Origin: Sphingopyxis sp. BE259
Lineage (GTDB): Bacteria; Pseudomonadota; Alphaproteobacteria; Sphingomonadales; Sphingomonadaceae
Assembly: GCF_031457495.1 (NCBI RefSeq)
Contig: NZ_JAVDWM010000001.1
Location: 1,166,001-1,230,000, forward strand
Direction of reading: 5' to 3'
Length of the DNA stretch: 64,000 nucleotides
The translations under genes were made by a program, and so were the position numbers. Of this stretch, positions 18,602 through 27,423 are shown piece by piece; position 1 is the stretch's first letter; each line of letters begins with the position of its first letter. A model generated the notes under the pieces. That model worked only from the letters and a program-made list of their open reading frames with translations. It did no database searches and was not told the origin of the DNA.

Positions 18602-19555
18602 ATGACAGCACGGGTTTCCAAAGGACGGCGATTGATCAAATTTCTGGTGTTCGCCGTGCTGCTCGTGCTGTTATTCGGCGGCGCGGCGTGGATGATCGTC
18701 GCGGGCGGCGCGAAATCGCTGAACCTCGGGGACCGGTTGCTGGGTGATAGCGATGGCGCGACGTTGCAGGTCGCGGGGCAGCCCTACGGCACCGGGACAC
18801 GCAATAAGCTGAACATCTGGGTGCCGACGGGAACGGCAAAGACTGACAAACTGCCGGTGCTGGTCTGGCTTTACGGCGGCGGCTGGTACAGCGGCCAGCG
18901 CGACGATTATGGCTTCGCGGGCCGCGCTTTTGCCAAACAGGGGTTCATTGTCGTCATCCCCGATTATCGCCTGGTGCCCGAGGGGCATTGGCCCGACTTC
19001 CTGCAAGACAGCGCGGCAGCGGTCGCGTGGACCCAGAAAAATATCGAAAATTATGGCGGCGATCCGGGGCGGGTGGCGCTGGCGGGGCATTCGGCGGGGG
19101 CCTATAATTCGCTGATGCTGGCGCTTGATCCGCAGTGGCTGAAGGCGGCGGGCAGCGATGTGTCGGTGATCCGCGGGGTCGTCTCGCTCGCCGGACCGAC
19201 CGACTTTTACCCGTTCGAAAAGGGCGGCCGCGCCGATGTCGCGATGGGCGACATCCGCCCGGTCGAACAGACACAGCCGATCGCTTTCGTGCGCGCCGAT
19301 GCGCCGCCGCTGTGGCTCGGCCATGGCACCGCTGACACCGTAGTGCGCGTGCGCAACAGCCAGCGACTAGCGGCGGCGATGCAAAAGGTCGGCGGCTCGG
19401 CGGCGCTGCGCGAATATGACGGGCTGAGCCACAATGACCTGGTGATGGCCCTCACCAAACCCCTCGCATACAAAGGCCCGATCCTGCCCGAGATGACCGA
19501 TTTCCTGCGCGGTGTCACCGCGCGCCCGGTTGCGCCTGCACCCATCGCCGAATGA
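18602..19555 (+). CDS. Membrane-anchored alpha/beta hydrolase (esterase family)
   Basis: The chosen ATG gives 317 residues with an N-terminal membrane anchor (FLVFAVLLVLLFGGAAWMIV, about 14-33). The hydrolase core follows: oxyanion-hole block WLYGGGWYSGQ (about 89-99), nucleophile elbow LAGHSAGAYNS (Ser164), and late blocks LGHGTADTVV and GLSHND for the acid and histidine. The fold is the carboxylesterase/BD-FAE type. Its stop overlaps the next gene by 4 nt, linking it to two nucleotidyltransferases, so it may deacylate a lipid or polymer intermediate. That role is inference. Confidence 0.8.
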   Translation: MTARVSKGRRLIKFLVFAVLLVLLFGGAAWMIVAGGAKSLNLGDRLLGDSDGATLQVAGQPYGTGTRNKLNIWVPTGTAKTDKLPVLVWLYGGGWYSGQRDDYGFAGRAFAKQGFIVVIPDYRLVPEGHWPDFLQDSAAAVAWTQKNIENYGGDPGRVALAGHSAGAYNSLMLALDPQWLKAAGSDVSVIRGVVSLAGPTDFYPFEKGGRADVAMGDIRPVEQTQPIAFVRADAPPLWLGHGTADTVVRVRNSQRLAAAMQKVGGSAALREYDGLSHNDLVMALTKPLAYKGPILPEMTDFLRGVTARPVAPAPIAE

Positions 19556-20337
19556 TTCCGGCGATCATCCTCGCGGGTAGTCGTCCCGGCCCCGACCCGC
19601 TGCTGACCGGCAGCGGGGTATCGACCAAGGCGTTGCTGCCCATCGCGGGACAGCCGATGTTGGTCCATGTCGTGCGCGCGCTGCGCGCCGCACCAGAGGT
19701 CGGCCCGATCACGATCCTCGCGCAGAACAGCGCCGAACTTGCCGTCCAGCCGGAGCTGGCGGATTTCGCCGACCTGCATTTCGTCGATTCGGGACAAGGG
19801 ATCAGCAGCTCGCTCGCGGCGGCGCTGCCTACGGGCGACGATCCGCTGCTCGTGACCACCGCCGACCATGTCCTGCTCACCCCGACGATGCTCGCCGAAT
19901 TCCTGCGCGGCGCCGCGGATAGCGATGTTGCAGTGGCGATGGTTGAGCGCGCCGTGCTGTTCGAACGCTATCCAGAATCCAGACGCACCTGGCTCAAATT
20001 CCGCGGCGGCGGGTGGTCGGGCGCGAACCTGTTCTACCTGCGCGGGCGGCGCGTGCTGCCGCTGCTCGACTTCTGGGGGCGGATCGAACGCGACCGCAAA
20101 AAGGGACTGAAGATCATTGCGGCGTTCGGCCCATGGCTGCTGATCGGCGCGCTGCTCCGCCTGTTCACGATCCAGCAGGGGGTGGCGCGCGCCGGGCTGC
20201 GCTTCGGACTGAAGGCGACGATCGTACCGATGTCCGAGGCCGAGGCGTGCATCGACGCCGACAAGCCTTCCGATATCGAGCTGATCGAGCGGATATTTGC
20301 CGCACGGGGCCAAGCCGCTATAGGGCCAATCCTATGA
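19552..20337 (+). CDS. MobA-like NTP transferase
   Basis: The 261-residue protein has a GT-A nucleotidyltransferase N-terminus: IPAIILAGSRPG, then STKALLPIAGQPML, and the metal-binding block VTTADHVLLTP near residue 100. The nucleotide loop is unusual, with LAGSRPGPDP instead of a glycine-rich GGxGxR. The C-terminal half (WGRIERDRKKGLKIIAAFG) is not shared with MobA itself. Overlaps of 4 nt on both sides place it in one operon with an esterase and a second nucleotidyltransferase. The substrate is unknown; a CMP-activating role would fit the locus. Confidence 0.75.
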   Translation: MIPAIILAGSRPGPDPLLTGSGVSTKALLPIAGQPMLVHVVRALRAAPEVGPITILAQNSAELAVQPELADFADLHFVDSGQGISSSLAAALPTGDDPLLVTTADHVLLTPTMLAEFLRGAADSDVAVAMVERAVLFERYPESRRTWLKFRGGGWSGANLFYLRGRRVLPLLDFWGRIERDRKKGLKIIAAFGPWLLIGALLRLFTIQQGVARAGLRFGLKATIVPMSEAEACIDADKPSDIELIERIFAARGQAAIGPIL

Positions 20338-21098
20338 CCATCGAAAAAGCCATCATCTTGTCGGCGGGGCAGGGTTCGCGCCTGCTGCCGCTGACCCGCG
20401 ACATCCCCAAATGCCTGATCGACCTGAACGGCCGCACGCTGATCGGCTGGCAGGTCGCGGCGCTCGCCGCCAACGGCATCAAGGACATCGTCGTTGTCAC
20501 GGGGTTCCGCACCGAACGGGTCGAGGATCATGCCCTGCAACTGTACCGCGACACCGGGGTGCGGATCCGCACCCTCTTTAATCCCTTTTTTCAGGTCGCC
20601 GACAATCTGGGCACTTGCTGGATCGCGCGCGAGGAGATGGACCGTGATTTCATCATCCTCAACGGCGATACCATCATTTCGGAAGAGATCGTCGCCAAGC
20701 TGATCGCCGGGGCGAACGAACCGATCACCGTCACCGTCGACGTCAAACCCGACTATGACGACGACGATATGAAGGTGAATCGCGACGCCGCGGGGCGACT
20801 GCATCATATCGGCAAGCGGCTGCTGCCCCCCGACACCAACGCCGAATCGATCGGGATGCTGGCCTTTGTCGGCGATGGCCCGTCAATCTTTCGCAACCAA
20901 ATCGATCAGATGATGCGCACCCCCGAAGGGGTCGAGCGCTGGTATCTGCGCGCGATCGACGTCATCGCCAAGGGCAATCGCGTCGGCACCGTATCGATCG
21001 AAGGTCTGGAGTGGCAGGAGGTCGACTTCCCGCAGGATGTCGAAGCCGCCGATGCGCTTACCGCGAAATGGGCGGCAGAAGGCCGTTACGCGAAATAG
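20334..21098 (+). CDS. Sugar/alcohol-phosphate nucleotidyltransferase, LicC-like
   Basis: The 254-residue protein starts IEKAIILSAGQGSRLLPLT, followed by PKCLIDLNGRTLIGWQ and the catalytic ILNGDTIISE (Asp112). The pattern VTGFRTERVEDH and NPFFQVADNLGTCWIAREEM matches the small nucleotidyltransferases that activate phosphocholine or inositol phosphate as CDP compounds. The ATG overlaps the previous stop by 4 nt. Its 3' end runs 13 nt into the convergent HIT gene. It probably supplies the CDP-activated alcohol used by the CDP-alcohol phosphotransferase of the opposite operon; that link is inference. Confidence 0.8.
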   Translation: MTIEKAIILSAGQGSRLLPLTRDIPKCLIDLNGRTLIGWQVAALAANGIKDIVVVTGFRTERVEDHALQLYRDTGVRIRTLFNPFFQVADNLGTCWIAREEMDRDFIILNGDTIISEEIVAKLIAGANEPITVTVDVKPDYDDDDMKVNRDAAGRLHHIGKRLLPPDTNAESIGMLAFVGDGPSIFRNQIDQMMRTPEGVERWYLRAIDVIAKGNRVGTVSIEGLEWQEVDFPQDVEAADALTAKWAAEGRYAK

Positions 21099-21514
21099 GA
21101 CTTCAGCCAGTCGGTGAGCGCCGCGATCTGTGCATCGCCGAGCTTCACCGCCTGCGCCAGATCGGGCGGCCCCGGCCAACCGGTATCGGTGACCGCCAGG
21201 CCTGCGCCCATCCGTTCGCCGTCATAGCGCGGCAGGACGTGGAAATGAACGTGCGGATCGACCATCATCAGCATCAGATAATTGATCCGCGTATAGCCGA
21301 TCGCGTGACCCAGCGCGGCCTCGATCGCCGCCGTGACGATCTTGAGCTCGGCATGCGCTGCCGCGGGCAGATCGCCGAACGCCGTCGCGTCGGATTTCGC
21401 CGCCAGCACCAGCGCGCCGAGTGTCGGCTGCGCCGGACGCAGCAACACGACCCAATGCTCATATTCGGCGATCATCGTCGCGGGATGGCCGAATTTGGCG
21501 ATGGTGTCGTTCAT
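21086..21514 (-). CDS. HIT-family nucleotide hydrolase/transferase
   Basis: The 142-residue protein has the histidine-triad motif HVHFHVLPRY (His88, His90, His92) preceded by INYLMLMMVDP. HIT proteins cleave nucleotide-phosphoramidates, dinucleotides or nucleotidyl intermediates. The ATG overlaps the stop of the upstream CDP-alcohol phosphotransferase by 4 nt; a longer open frame upstream is read-through inside that gene. Its position suggests turnover of a nucleotide product of the pathway. Confidence 0.85.
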   Translation of the reverse strand: MNDTIAKFGHPATMIAEYEHWVVLLRPAQPTLGALVLAAKSDATAFGDLPAAAHAELKIVTAAIEAALGHAIGYTRINYLMLMMVDPHVHFHVLPRYDGERMGAGLAVTDTGWPGPPDLAQAVKLGDAQIAALTDWLKSYFA

Positions 21515-22614
21515 GCTTCCTCCATCCAGCTGACAATCGGGCGCCCGGCGCGCCGCTGGGCATAGGCCTGCACCAGCTGCACCGCATGGACGACCAGCGA
21601 GATGATCGTCCACCATGCGACCGCGATCAGCCCGATGTCGGGGCGACCCGCGAGCGTCGCGAAGAACAGGATCGCGATGTTGGGATTACGGCGCGCGGTG
21701 ATCAGCCGGAACTGGCTATCGAACCGGCGCCAGACGTGGACGTCCATGCCGAAATCCTTGATGAACATCCCCTCGATCACGCGCTGGAGCACATAACCTG
21801 CAACGACCGCGATCATCACCAGCAGGAAGGTCTGGTCCGACAGCGCCAGCCCCCAGCTGCCCAGCCCGACGCCCCAGAAATACCACCAGAAGGGGGGGTG
21901 GACCAGATCGACGCCATGGTCGGCGACGTTGCCCCATTTTGACGAGGTGATCGTGCAGCGCGCCAGTTTTCCATCGACGGTGTCGAGCACCATGAAGGTG
22001 AAGGCGGCGAGCATCCCGGTCCAGTAATGGCCGTAGGCGAACAGGTAGGTGGCATAGATGCACAGCGCCGCGCCGATCGCAGTGACCATATTGGGGGTCA
22101 TGCCGATGCTGGCGGCGAAGCGTGTCAGCCACAAGGCAAGCTCGGGCCACAGATATTTGGTTAGCGCATCGGTGACGCCCTTGTAGGCACCAAAATAGCT
22201 TTTGCGCTCGATCGCCCGCCGCGTGTCCGGGGTCAGCCGCTGGACAAACGGACACTCCAGCTTGCGCAGCTGGCGATTATAGATTTGCGGATTGTCGCGG
22301 TAATCGATGATCGTCAGCGCGTCGCCGTGCGCCGCGATGTCATCGGGGGTCATGCCGCCGGTCAGATGCGCCATCACCAGCGCGTCGCCATCCACCAGCA
22401 CCGTGCCGGGTAGCGTCAGGATATGGCGCAGCCACACCGGATCGAACACATAGTCGAGATTGACGGTAAGCTGCGCGTGCGATGCCGGAACGCTCTCGGG
22501 CATGCCCTCGGCGCGCGCCATGCGGCGCAGCCGTTCGGCATTGGTCATTCCCCACAGCAGGGTCGGGTTGTCGCCGATCAGCGCCAGGGTGGGCAGGGTC
22601 TTTGGTTCGCTCAT
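21511..22614 (-). CDS. CDP-alcohol phosphotransferase with extra N-terminal domain
   Basis: The 367-residue integral membrane protein carries the complete CDP-OH-P motif DG-x2-AR-x8-G-x3-D-x3-D at Asp214, Arg219, Gly228, Asp232 and Asp236 (DTVDGKLAR and WGNVADHGVD). About six membrane helices surround it. Residues 1-135 are soluble (LALIGDNPTLLWGMTNAERL, VLVDGDALVMAHL) and look like a reduced nucleotidyltransferase-type domain, similar in layout to fused inositol-phosphate cytidylyltransferase/DIPP synthases. It should join a CDP-activated alcohol to an acceptor alcohol or lipid. Acceptor and donor are unknown. Confidence 0.85.
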   Translation of the reverse strand: MSEPKTLPTLALIGDNPTLLWGMTNAERLRRMARAEGMPESVPASHAQLTVNLDYVFDPVWLRHILTLPGTVLVDGDALVMAHLTGGMTPDDIAAHGDALTIIDYRDNPQIYNRQLRKLECPFVQRLTPDTRRAIERKSYFGAYKGVTDALTKYLWPELALWLTRFAASIGMTPNMVTAIGAALCIYATYLFAYGHYWTGMLAAFTFMVLDTVDGKLARCTITSSKWGNVADHGVDLVHPPFWWYFWGVGLGSWGLALSDQTFLLVMIAVVAGYVLQRVIEGMFIKDFGMDVHVWRRFDSQFRLITARRNPNIAILFFATLAGRPDIGLIAVAWWTIISLVVHAVQLVQAYAQRRAGRPIVSWMEEA

Positions 22615-23765
22615 CCGCCGCTCTTATCCTGCGTGGCGTCCTTTGCAAGGAAGCCCGCAGCAAGGAAGCGCGCGATCGCCTCGGCACCGCGCCGCGCCGC
22701 GCCCGCGGGATCGCCGCCGATCGATTCGGCCAGTCGCTCGCGCTGGGCATCGCCGTAGTCTGGATGGCGCACTGGCGCCTGTTCCAGCGCTGCCGGTAAG
22801 CTGGTGAGATCGCCGACTACGTCGCCCAGGGTCCAGAATAGATAATCGGGATCGCCGACCCATTGAACGCCATGTGCGTTCAAAAACAGGCAGGGGCGCG
22901 GGGTAGCGAGAAATTCGTACACCTGGCTGCTGACATCACCCAGATAGATGTCGGCGCCGCTGGTATAGCTCATGTCGAACAGCCGGTCGGACCCGAGGTC
23001 GATCAGGATCTTGCCGGGCACCGCCAGGCCTGCAACCGCGGCTCGCTCGGTATCGCTTGCCTCGGCGAACAGTCGGATGTGCGGGGCGACAACAAGGTTG
23101 TAGCGGTCCTGCGCTGCAAACCAGGCGATGATGTCGCGCCCGAACCGGTCCCACGACGACAGGTCGCGGCGAAAATGGGGCGCGTAAAGCACGATGGGCC
23201 GGTCGTTGTCGAACAGGCGCGCGCGCGTTTTGCCCAGCCGGGCCATCAAATCGAGCTTCACATAACCATTGACCGCATAATGCCCCGGACGAATGGTTCC
23301 GGCGTCGAGCATCCGCTGCTCGCTCTTTTCGCCTGCCACGAGGGCGAAATGGAAATGGCGGTCGCGGGCGTCAAAGGTGATCGCCCGATCCCCCGCGCCG
23401 TGCGGGGTAAAGATCAGCCGGGTCCGGCGCGGCAGGAAGTGCCGGATCATGGTCGTGGTCCGCTCGGGAACCACAATCGCATCAAACTGACGCAGAAAGT
23501 TAAGCGCGCCGAGCAGGATCGGCAGTCGGGGATGGCGAATGACGGCGCGCTCGCGCAGCCAGCGACCGATTCCGCGCTGGCCCAGCAGCGTGATGCGCGG
23601 GGCAAAGCCCGGATAGACTGCCGCCACCTGTTCGACCACCGGCAGATGCCCGGCGCTGGCGACCGCGACCTCGACGTCACCGCCTGCCGCCGCCATTTCG
23701 GCGGCAATCGGCAGCGCGTGGAAAATCTGGTGCGGTTCGCCAATGAACAGGAACAGGGTCCGCAT
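22611..23765 (-). CDS. CDP-glycerol glycerophosphotransferase-like protein
   Basis: The 384-residue protein resembles the catalytic part of teichoic-acid TagB/TagF enzymes: a TPHGAGDR block (120-127, counterpart of the catalytic HG-K region), YAPHFRRDLSSW (194-205, counterpart of YAPTWR) and ADIYLGDVSSQVYEFL (271-286, counterpart of D-ISDYSS). It has a GT-B layout and no signal peptide. Such enzymes polymerise glycerol or ribitol phosphate from CDP precursors. It overlaps both neighbours by 1-4 nt. Teichoic-acid-like chemistry in a Gram-negative is possible but unproven; it could add a single phospho-alcohol. Confidence 0.75.
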   Translation of the reverse strand: MRTLFLFIGEPHQIFHALPIAAEMAAAGGDVEVAVASAGHLPVVEQVAAVYPGFAPRITLLGQRGIGRWLRERAVIRHPRLPILLGALNFLRQFDAIVVPERTTTMIRHFLPRRTRLIFTPHGAGDRAITFDARDRHFHFALVAGEKSEQRMLDAGTIRPGHYAVNGYVKLDLMARLGKTRARLFDNDRPIVLYAPHFRRDLSSWDRFGRDIIAWFAAQDRYNLVVAPHIRLFAEASDTERAAVAGLAVPGKILIDLGSDRLFDMSYTSGADIYLGDVSSQVYEFLATPRPCLFLNAHGVQWVGDPDYLFWTLGDVVGDLTSLPAALEQAPVRHPDYGDAQRERLAESIGGDPAGAARRGAEAIARFLAAGFLAKDATQDKSGG

Positions 23766-24478
23766 TATCGCGCCCCGACCGCCGCGGCTGCCATGGCATC
23801 GTCAAAATCGGCCGCGAGCCATCCATGATCGTTGGCTTGCCGGGCAATTTTGCTGCCGCGCCCGACCAGCCAGGCTTCGTCAGCCAAGGCAAAGGTCGGC
23901 GCATCGCTGACATGATCCGAATAGGCGCGGATATGCGCCGCGCCATCGGGTGCATGAATGTCGAGCCACTCCGATACCCGCCGCGCCTTTTCGGCGCCGT
24001 AGCAATTGGGGCCATCGAGCGCAGGCAGCCAGTTGCCCTCGGCATCCCGCAGGTGGCGCGACGCAACGATGGCATCGAACTCGAGCGCGTCGGCAATCGC
24101 CGTGGCGTAAAATTCGGGTGCTGCGGTGGCCATCAGCAGCTGGTAGCCAGCGGCTCGATCGCGCGCGATGCACGCGCTGGCACCAGGCGGCACATCGCGC
24201 GCGACGCGCCAAGCGGCAAATTTTGCGGCGAGATCGGCGGCGCGCGGCGGGGTCAGATGCCGTCCCAGCATCAGCCGGATTGCGGCGGGCTTGAACCGAT
24301 CGCGGCCGTAAAGGCGCAGCGCATAGCCGATCATCAGCGCGGCCAGCGCGGGGAGCAGCAACAGGCGCCACGGCGCCTCGCGCGCCGCCGCCCACAGCAG
24401 GAACAGCGTGAAGGTCGGTTTGCGCAACACGGTGCGGTCGAGGTCGTATATCGCGACGCGGGTGATGCCGTCGGTCAT
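23765..24478 (-). CDS. HAD-IB-family phosphatase
   Basis: The 237-residue protein has the haloacid-dehalogenase motifs: YDLDRTVLR (Asp12 nucleophile, Asp14), LLMATAAPEF (Thr118), Lys164 in GAEKARR and YSDHVSDAPT (Asp188, Asp192). A hydrophobic hairpin at about 36-55 may hold it at the membrane. This is the SerB-like subclass that includes phosphatidylglycerophosphate and phosphoserine phosphatases. The ATG overlaps the flippase stop by 4 nt and its stop overlaps the next start by 1 nt. It may remove a phosphate from the product of the CDP-alcohol phosphotransferase. Confidence 0.85.
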   Translation of the reverse strand: MTDGITRVAIYDLDRTVLRKPTFTLFLLWAAAREAPWRLLLLPALAALMIGYALRLYGRDRFKPAAIRLMLGRHLTPPRAADLAAKFAAWRVARDVPPGASACIARDRAAGYQLLMATAAPEFYATAIADALEFDAIVASRHLRDAEGNWLPALDGPNCYGAEKARRVSEWLDIHAPDGAAHIRAYSDHVSDAPTFALADEAWLVGRGSKIARQANDHGWLAADFDDAMAAAAVGAR

Positions 24479-26019
24479 CGCGCTTCGCTCCCGATCAGGC
24501 GCAGCCTGCGCCCCGCTTTGCCGAGCGAGGCGCGGTCGGCATAGGGCAGGGCAAAGCGGATCGCCGCCCAGATCGACGCCAGCGCGATGATCACGATCAG
24601 CGGCAGCGCGATCGGATCGGGCAATCGGTCGGCCAGCAGCGCGGCGGCACCCGCGACCACCGTCAGCGCCATCCCGCGCATTGCGACCACCGGGAACTGG
24701 TGGTCGAACGGATGCAATTTCTCGTTCATCGCCAGTTGCAGCGTCGGGATCGCCGCCATCACGACCAAACCGGTCGATGTCGCGAGGGTCACCCCGGTCA
24801 GCACGTCCATATGCCCGACGACCAGCCAACCGACGCCGACCGCGATGCCGACACCAAAGATACTGGCGGTGAGTTGATGGCGAAAAGCAGACACGACCTG
24901 CAGGACAGGCGCTGAAATGCCGAGCACCGCTTCCGCCGCCCGCGCGAACAGCAGGATGATCAGGGCTGCCTGCGCCGTCTGCGCCTGCGCCCCGAACAGG
25001 CTGAGCAGCGACGCGCTGCCCGCCGCCAGCACCGCGGCCAGCGGCAGCGCGATCGCCGAGATCAGCCGCGTCGCATAAGCATAAATGTCGGCGACTTGGC
25101 GCCGGTCCTCGCGCTCGGCGCTGGCGGCCAAGGGCGCCATGACATAGACGAACGCGATACGAACGAGCTGGACGACGCTCGACAGCTTGCGCGCGATGGT
25201 GAACAGCCCCGCCGCCGCGGCGCCCGCGGCGCCGGGCAGCAGCAGGTTGAGGATCAGCGCCGGGGCGTCGCCGAACAATCGCGCGATGATGTTCGAGGGC
25301 AGGATCGACAGCCCGGCCCAAAAGGTGTTGCGCGTCGTCAAGGTCACCCACGGACCGCGCCACAGGTCGGCAAAGCTGTAATGCTGGGCCAGCAGGCGCA
25401 CGCACAGGATTGCGGTGATTGCGAGCGAGCAGAGATGCGCGATGAACAGCCCTTTGAGCCCGAGACCGCCGGCAAAGAACAGCCCTGCGAACACCAGCCG
25501 TAGCACCTGTTCCCAGACGATCCGCAACCGGATTTCGGCGCCGAACACCATGCGCGCGCGCAGCGCTGAGGTCGCAATCTCGACAAAGGCCCAGAGCGGC
25601 AGCGCCCATACGAAAAGCCGGATCGCCGGGGTGACGAGATCGCGGTCCCGCGCTGCGACATTGAGCAGCGGGCCAAGGTCGGCGGCGAAGGCGGCGATCA
25701 ATCCCGCGACCACGATACACGGCCCGACGCCAAAGATCATCGCGGTGCGGAGCGCCGCGGCCGCATCCGCGTCGCTTGCCGATTGCGGCACGGTGCGCTG
25801 CATCGCGCTGGTCATGCCCATGTCGAAGATATTTTCGAGCAGGTTGATCGCCGCCCACAGCACCGCATACAGGCCATAGCCCGCGAGCCCGAACATCAGC
25901 ACGTACAGCGGCTGCGCGACGATTTCGACGACGGCGCCAAGCCGCGCAAGCACCGTCGTGCCCAACCCGCGCGCGACGCTGCGGCTGGTGACGGCGGGGT
26001 GGGCGGCGCTTTCGCTCAT
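24475..26019 (-). CDS. Oligosaccharide/lipid flippase (MOP superfamily)
   Basis: Starting at [10 protein letters not shown], the protein has 514 residues and about 12-14 hydrophobic helices, with the polysaccharide-exporter style of Wzx proteins ([27 protein letters not shown] region, split by charged loops). An upstream in-frame stretch of 74 residues is rich in Arg and lies in the sdhB promoter side, so I reject the longer start. It is the first gene of the five-gene minus-strand operon and probably moves the lipid-linked product of the following genes across the inner membrane. Confidence 0.85.
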   Translation of the reverse strand: MSESAAHPAVTSRSVARGLGTTVLARLGAVVEIVAQPLYVLMFGLAGYGLYAVLWAAINLLENIFDMGMTSAMQRTVPQSASDADAAAALRTAMIFGVGPCIVVAGLIAAFAADLGPLLNVAARDRDLVTPAIRLFVWALPLWAFVEIATSALRARMVFGAEIRLRIVWEQVLRLVFAGLFFAGGLGLKGLFIAHLCSLAITAILCVRLLAQHYSFADLWRGPWVTLTTRNTFWAGLSILPSNIIARLFGDAPALILNLLLPGAAGAAAAGLFTIARKLSSVVQLVRIAFVYVMAPLAASAEREDRRQVADIYAYATRLISAIALPLAAVLAAGSASLLSLFGAQAQTAQAALIILLFARAAEAVLGISAPVLQVVSAFRHQLTASIFGVGIAVGVGWLVVGHMDVLTGVTLATSTGLVVMAAIPTLQLAMNEKLHPFDHQFPVVAMRGMALTVVAGAAALLADRLPDPIALPLIVIIALASIWAAIRFALPYADRASLGKAGRRLRLIGSEAR

Positions 26020-26149
26020 CGCTGCCGCCCTAGCGCCTTGCCAGCGCCCCTGCCAGCGGCTTTCGCGCTTTCCTCTTATCGATTCTGACCCTTGTCGTCC
26101 CTGCCAATCGGGTCTAGTCAGCCCGCAATTGCCCAAGGGAGCCCGCGAC

Positions 26150-26932
26150 ATGGCCGAATTCCGCCTGCCCAAGAACAGCCGTCCGCAAAAGACCGGCAAG
26201 ACGCACAAAGCCGAGGGCGCGGCCGCGATCAAGACGTTCAAGGTCTATCGCTACGATCCCGACAGCGGCCAGAATCCGCGCTTCGATACGTTCGAGATCG
26301 ACACCGAAAAATGCGGACCGATGGTGCTCGACGCGCTGATCAAGATGAAAAGCGAGCAGGATAGCTCGCTGACCTTCCGCCGCTCGTGCCGCGAGGGGAT
26401 TTGCGGCAGCTGTTCGATGAACATGAACGGCAAGAACGGCCTGGCCTGCACCACCGCGATCGAGGATCTGAAGGGCGCGATCACGATCACCCCGCTGCCC
26501 GCGATGGACGTGATCAAGGATCTGGTCCCCGACTTCACCCATTTCTACGCGCAATATGCGTCGATCGAACCCTGGCTGAAGACCAAGACGACGACGCCGA
26601 GCGGCAAGGAACGTCTCCAGTCGCCCGCCGAGCGTGAAAAACTCGACGGGCTTTACGAGTGCATCCTGTGCGCCTGCTGTTCGACCAGCTGCCCCAGCTA
26701 TTGGTGGAACAGCGACAAGTTCCTTGGCCCCGCGATCCTGCTCCAGGCGTATCGCTGGCTCGCCGACAGCCGCGACGAGATGACCGGCGAGCGCCTTGAC
26801 GAGCTGGAGGATCCCTTCCGCCTCTATCGCTGCCACACGATCATGAATTGCTCGAACGCCTGCCCCAAGGGGCTGAGCCCGGCGCGCGCGATCGCCGAGA
26901 TCAAGAAGCTCGAGGCCGAGCGGCAGGTGTGA
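26150..26932 (+). CDS. sdhB: Succinate dehydrogenase iron-sulfur subunit
   Basis: The 260-residue subunit passes electrons from the SdhA flavin to quinone. The [2Fe-2S] cysteines are in [18 protein letters not shown] and LAC (Cys80, 85, 88, 100); the [4Fe-4S] and [3Fe-4S] clusters use [12 protein letters not shown] and [14 protein letters not shown]. The chosen ATG follows aaggga; an earlier in-frame start would overlap the divergent flippase. The usual sdhC, sdhD and sdhA are not upstream. The stop overlaps the following GTG by 4 nt. Confidence 0.97.
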   Translation: MAEFRLPKNSRPQKTGKTHKAEGAAAIKTFKVYRYDPDSGQNPRFDTFEIDTEKCGPMVLDALIKMKSEQDSSLTFRRSCREGICGSCSMNMNGKNGLACTTAIEDLKGAITITPLPAMDVIKDLVPDFTHFYAQYASIEPWLKTKTTTPSGKERLQSPAEREKLDGLYECILCACCSTSCPSYWWNSDKFLGPAILLQAYRWLADSRDEMTGERLDELEDPFRLYRCHTIMNCSNACPKGLSPARAIAEIKKLEAERQV

Positions 26933-27423
26933 ACGACGGAATCGAGGAGCCCCGTCGCTACAGCTTTAGCGCCGAGGACGAGGGTGAAGGCTGGCTGAGC
27001 TGGAACCTCAAGGACGACAGCCGCTTCAACGCTTTCATCGAGCCGCTGTCGGTGCGGGTCGAACCCGATACCGCCGACGGCCGCCCGCGGGCGCGGGTCC
27101 GTATGATCCCTGGACGCAAGCACAGCAATCTGGGCGACAATGTCCATGGCGCGGTGACGCTGGCGCTGGTCGACATCGCGCTGTTTGCGGCGTCGCATCA
27201 GTTCGGCTCGCTCAATGCGGGGCATTCGGTGACGCTCGACCTGTCGACCCAGTTCGTCGGCGCGGGCCGGTTGGGTGAACCGTTGGATGCGGTGGTCGAG
27301 CTCGTCCGCGAGACCGGTCGCCTGATCTTTCTGCGCGGTCTGGTGGTGCAAGGTGAGGGCGACAGTCACATCGTGCTGAGCTTCGCGGGCACCATTCGCA
27401 AGGCGAGCAAGGGTCGCGGTTGA
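26929..27423 (+). CDS. PaaI-type hotdog thioesterase
   Basis: Beginning at a GTG that overlaps the sdhB stop (GTGA), the protein has 164 residues. The hotdog signature is [20 protein letters not shown], with the catalytic-helix Asn-Val-His-Gly block, followed by [13 protein letters not shown]. This family hydrolyses acyl- or aryl-CoA esters in the cytoplasm. An alternative upstream start would run through the sdhB 3' end and gives non-homologous residues. Substrate unknown. Confidence 0.85.
   Translation: MNDGIEEPRRYSFSAEDEGEGWLSWNLKDDSRFNAFIEPLSVRVEPDTADGRPRARVRMIPGRKHSNLGDNVHGAVTLALVDIALFAASHQFGSLNAGHSVTLDLSTQFVGAGRLGEPLDAVVELVRETGRLIFLRGLVVQGEGDSHIVLSFAGTIRKASKGRG

Noticed and set aside
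23765..25858. 697-codon minus-strand frame joining the HAD gene to a long upstream stretch
   Set aside because: Only the last 237 codons are coding; the rest is a shadow of the flippase gene, and an ATG with 4-nt overlap marks the real start.
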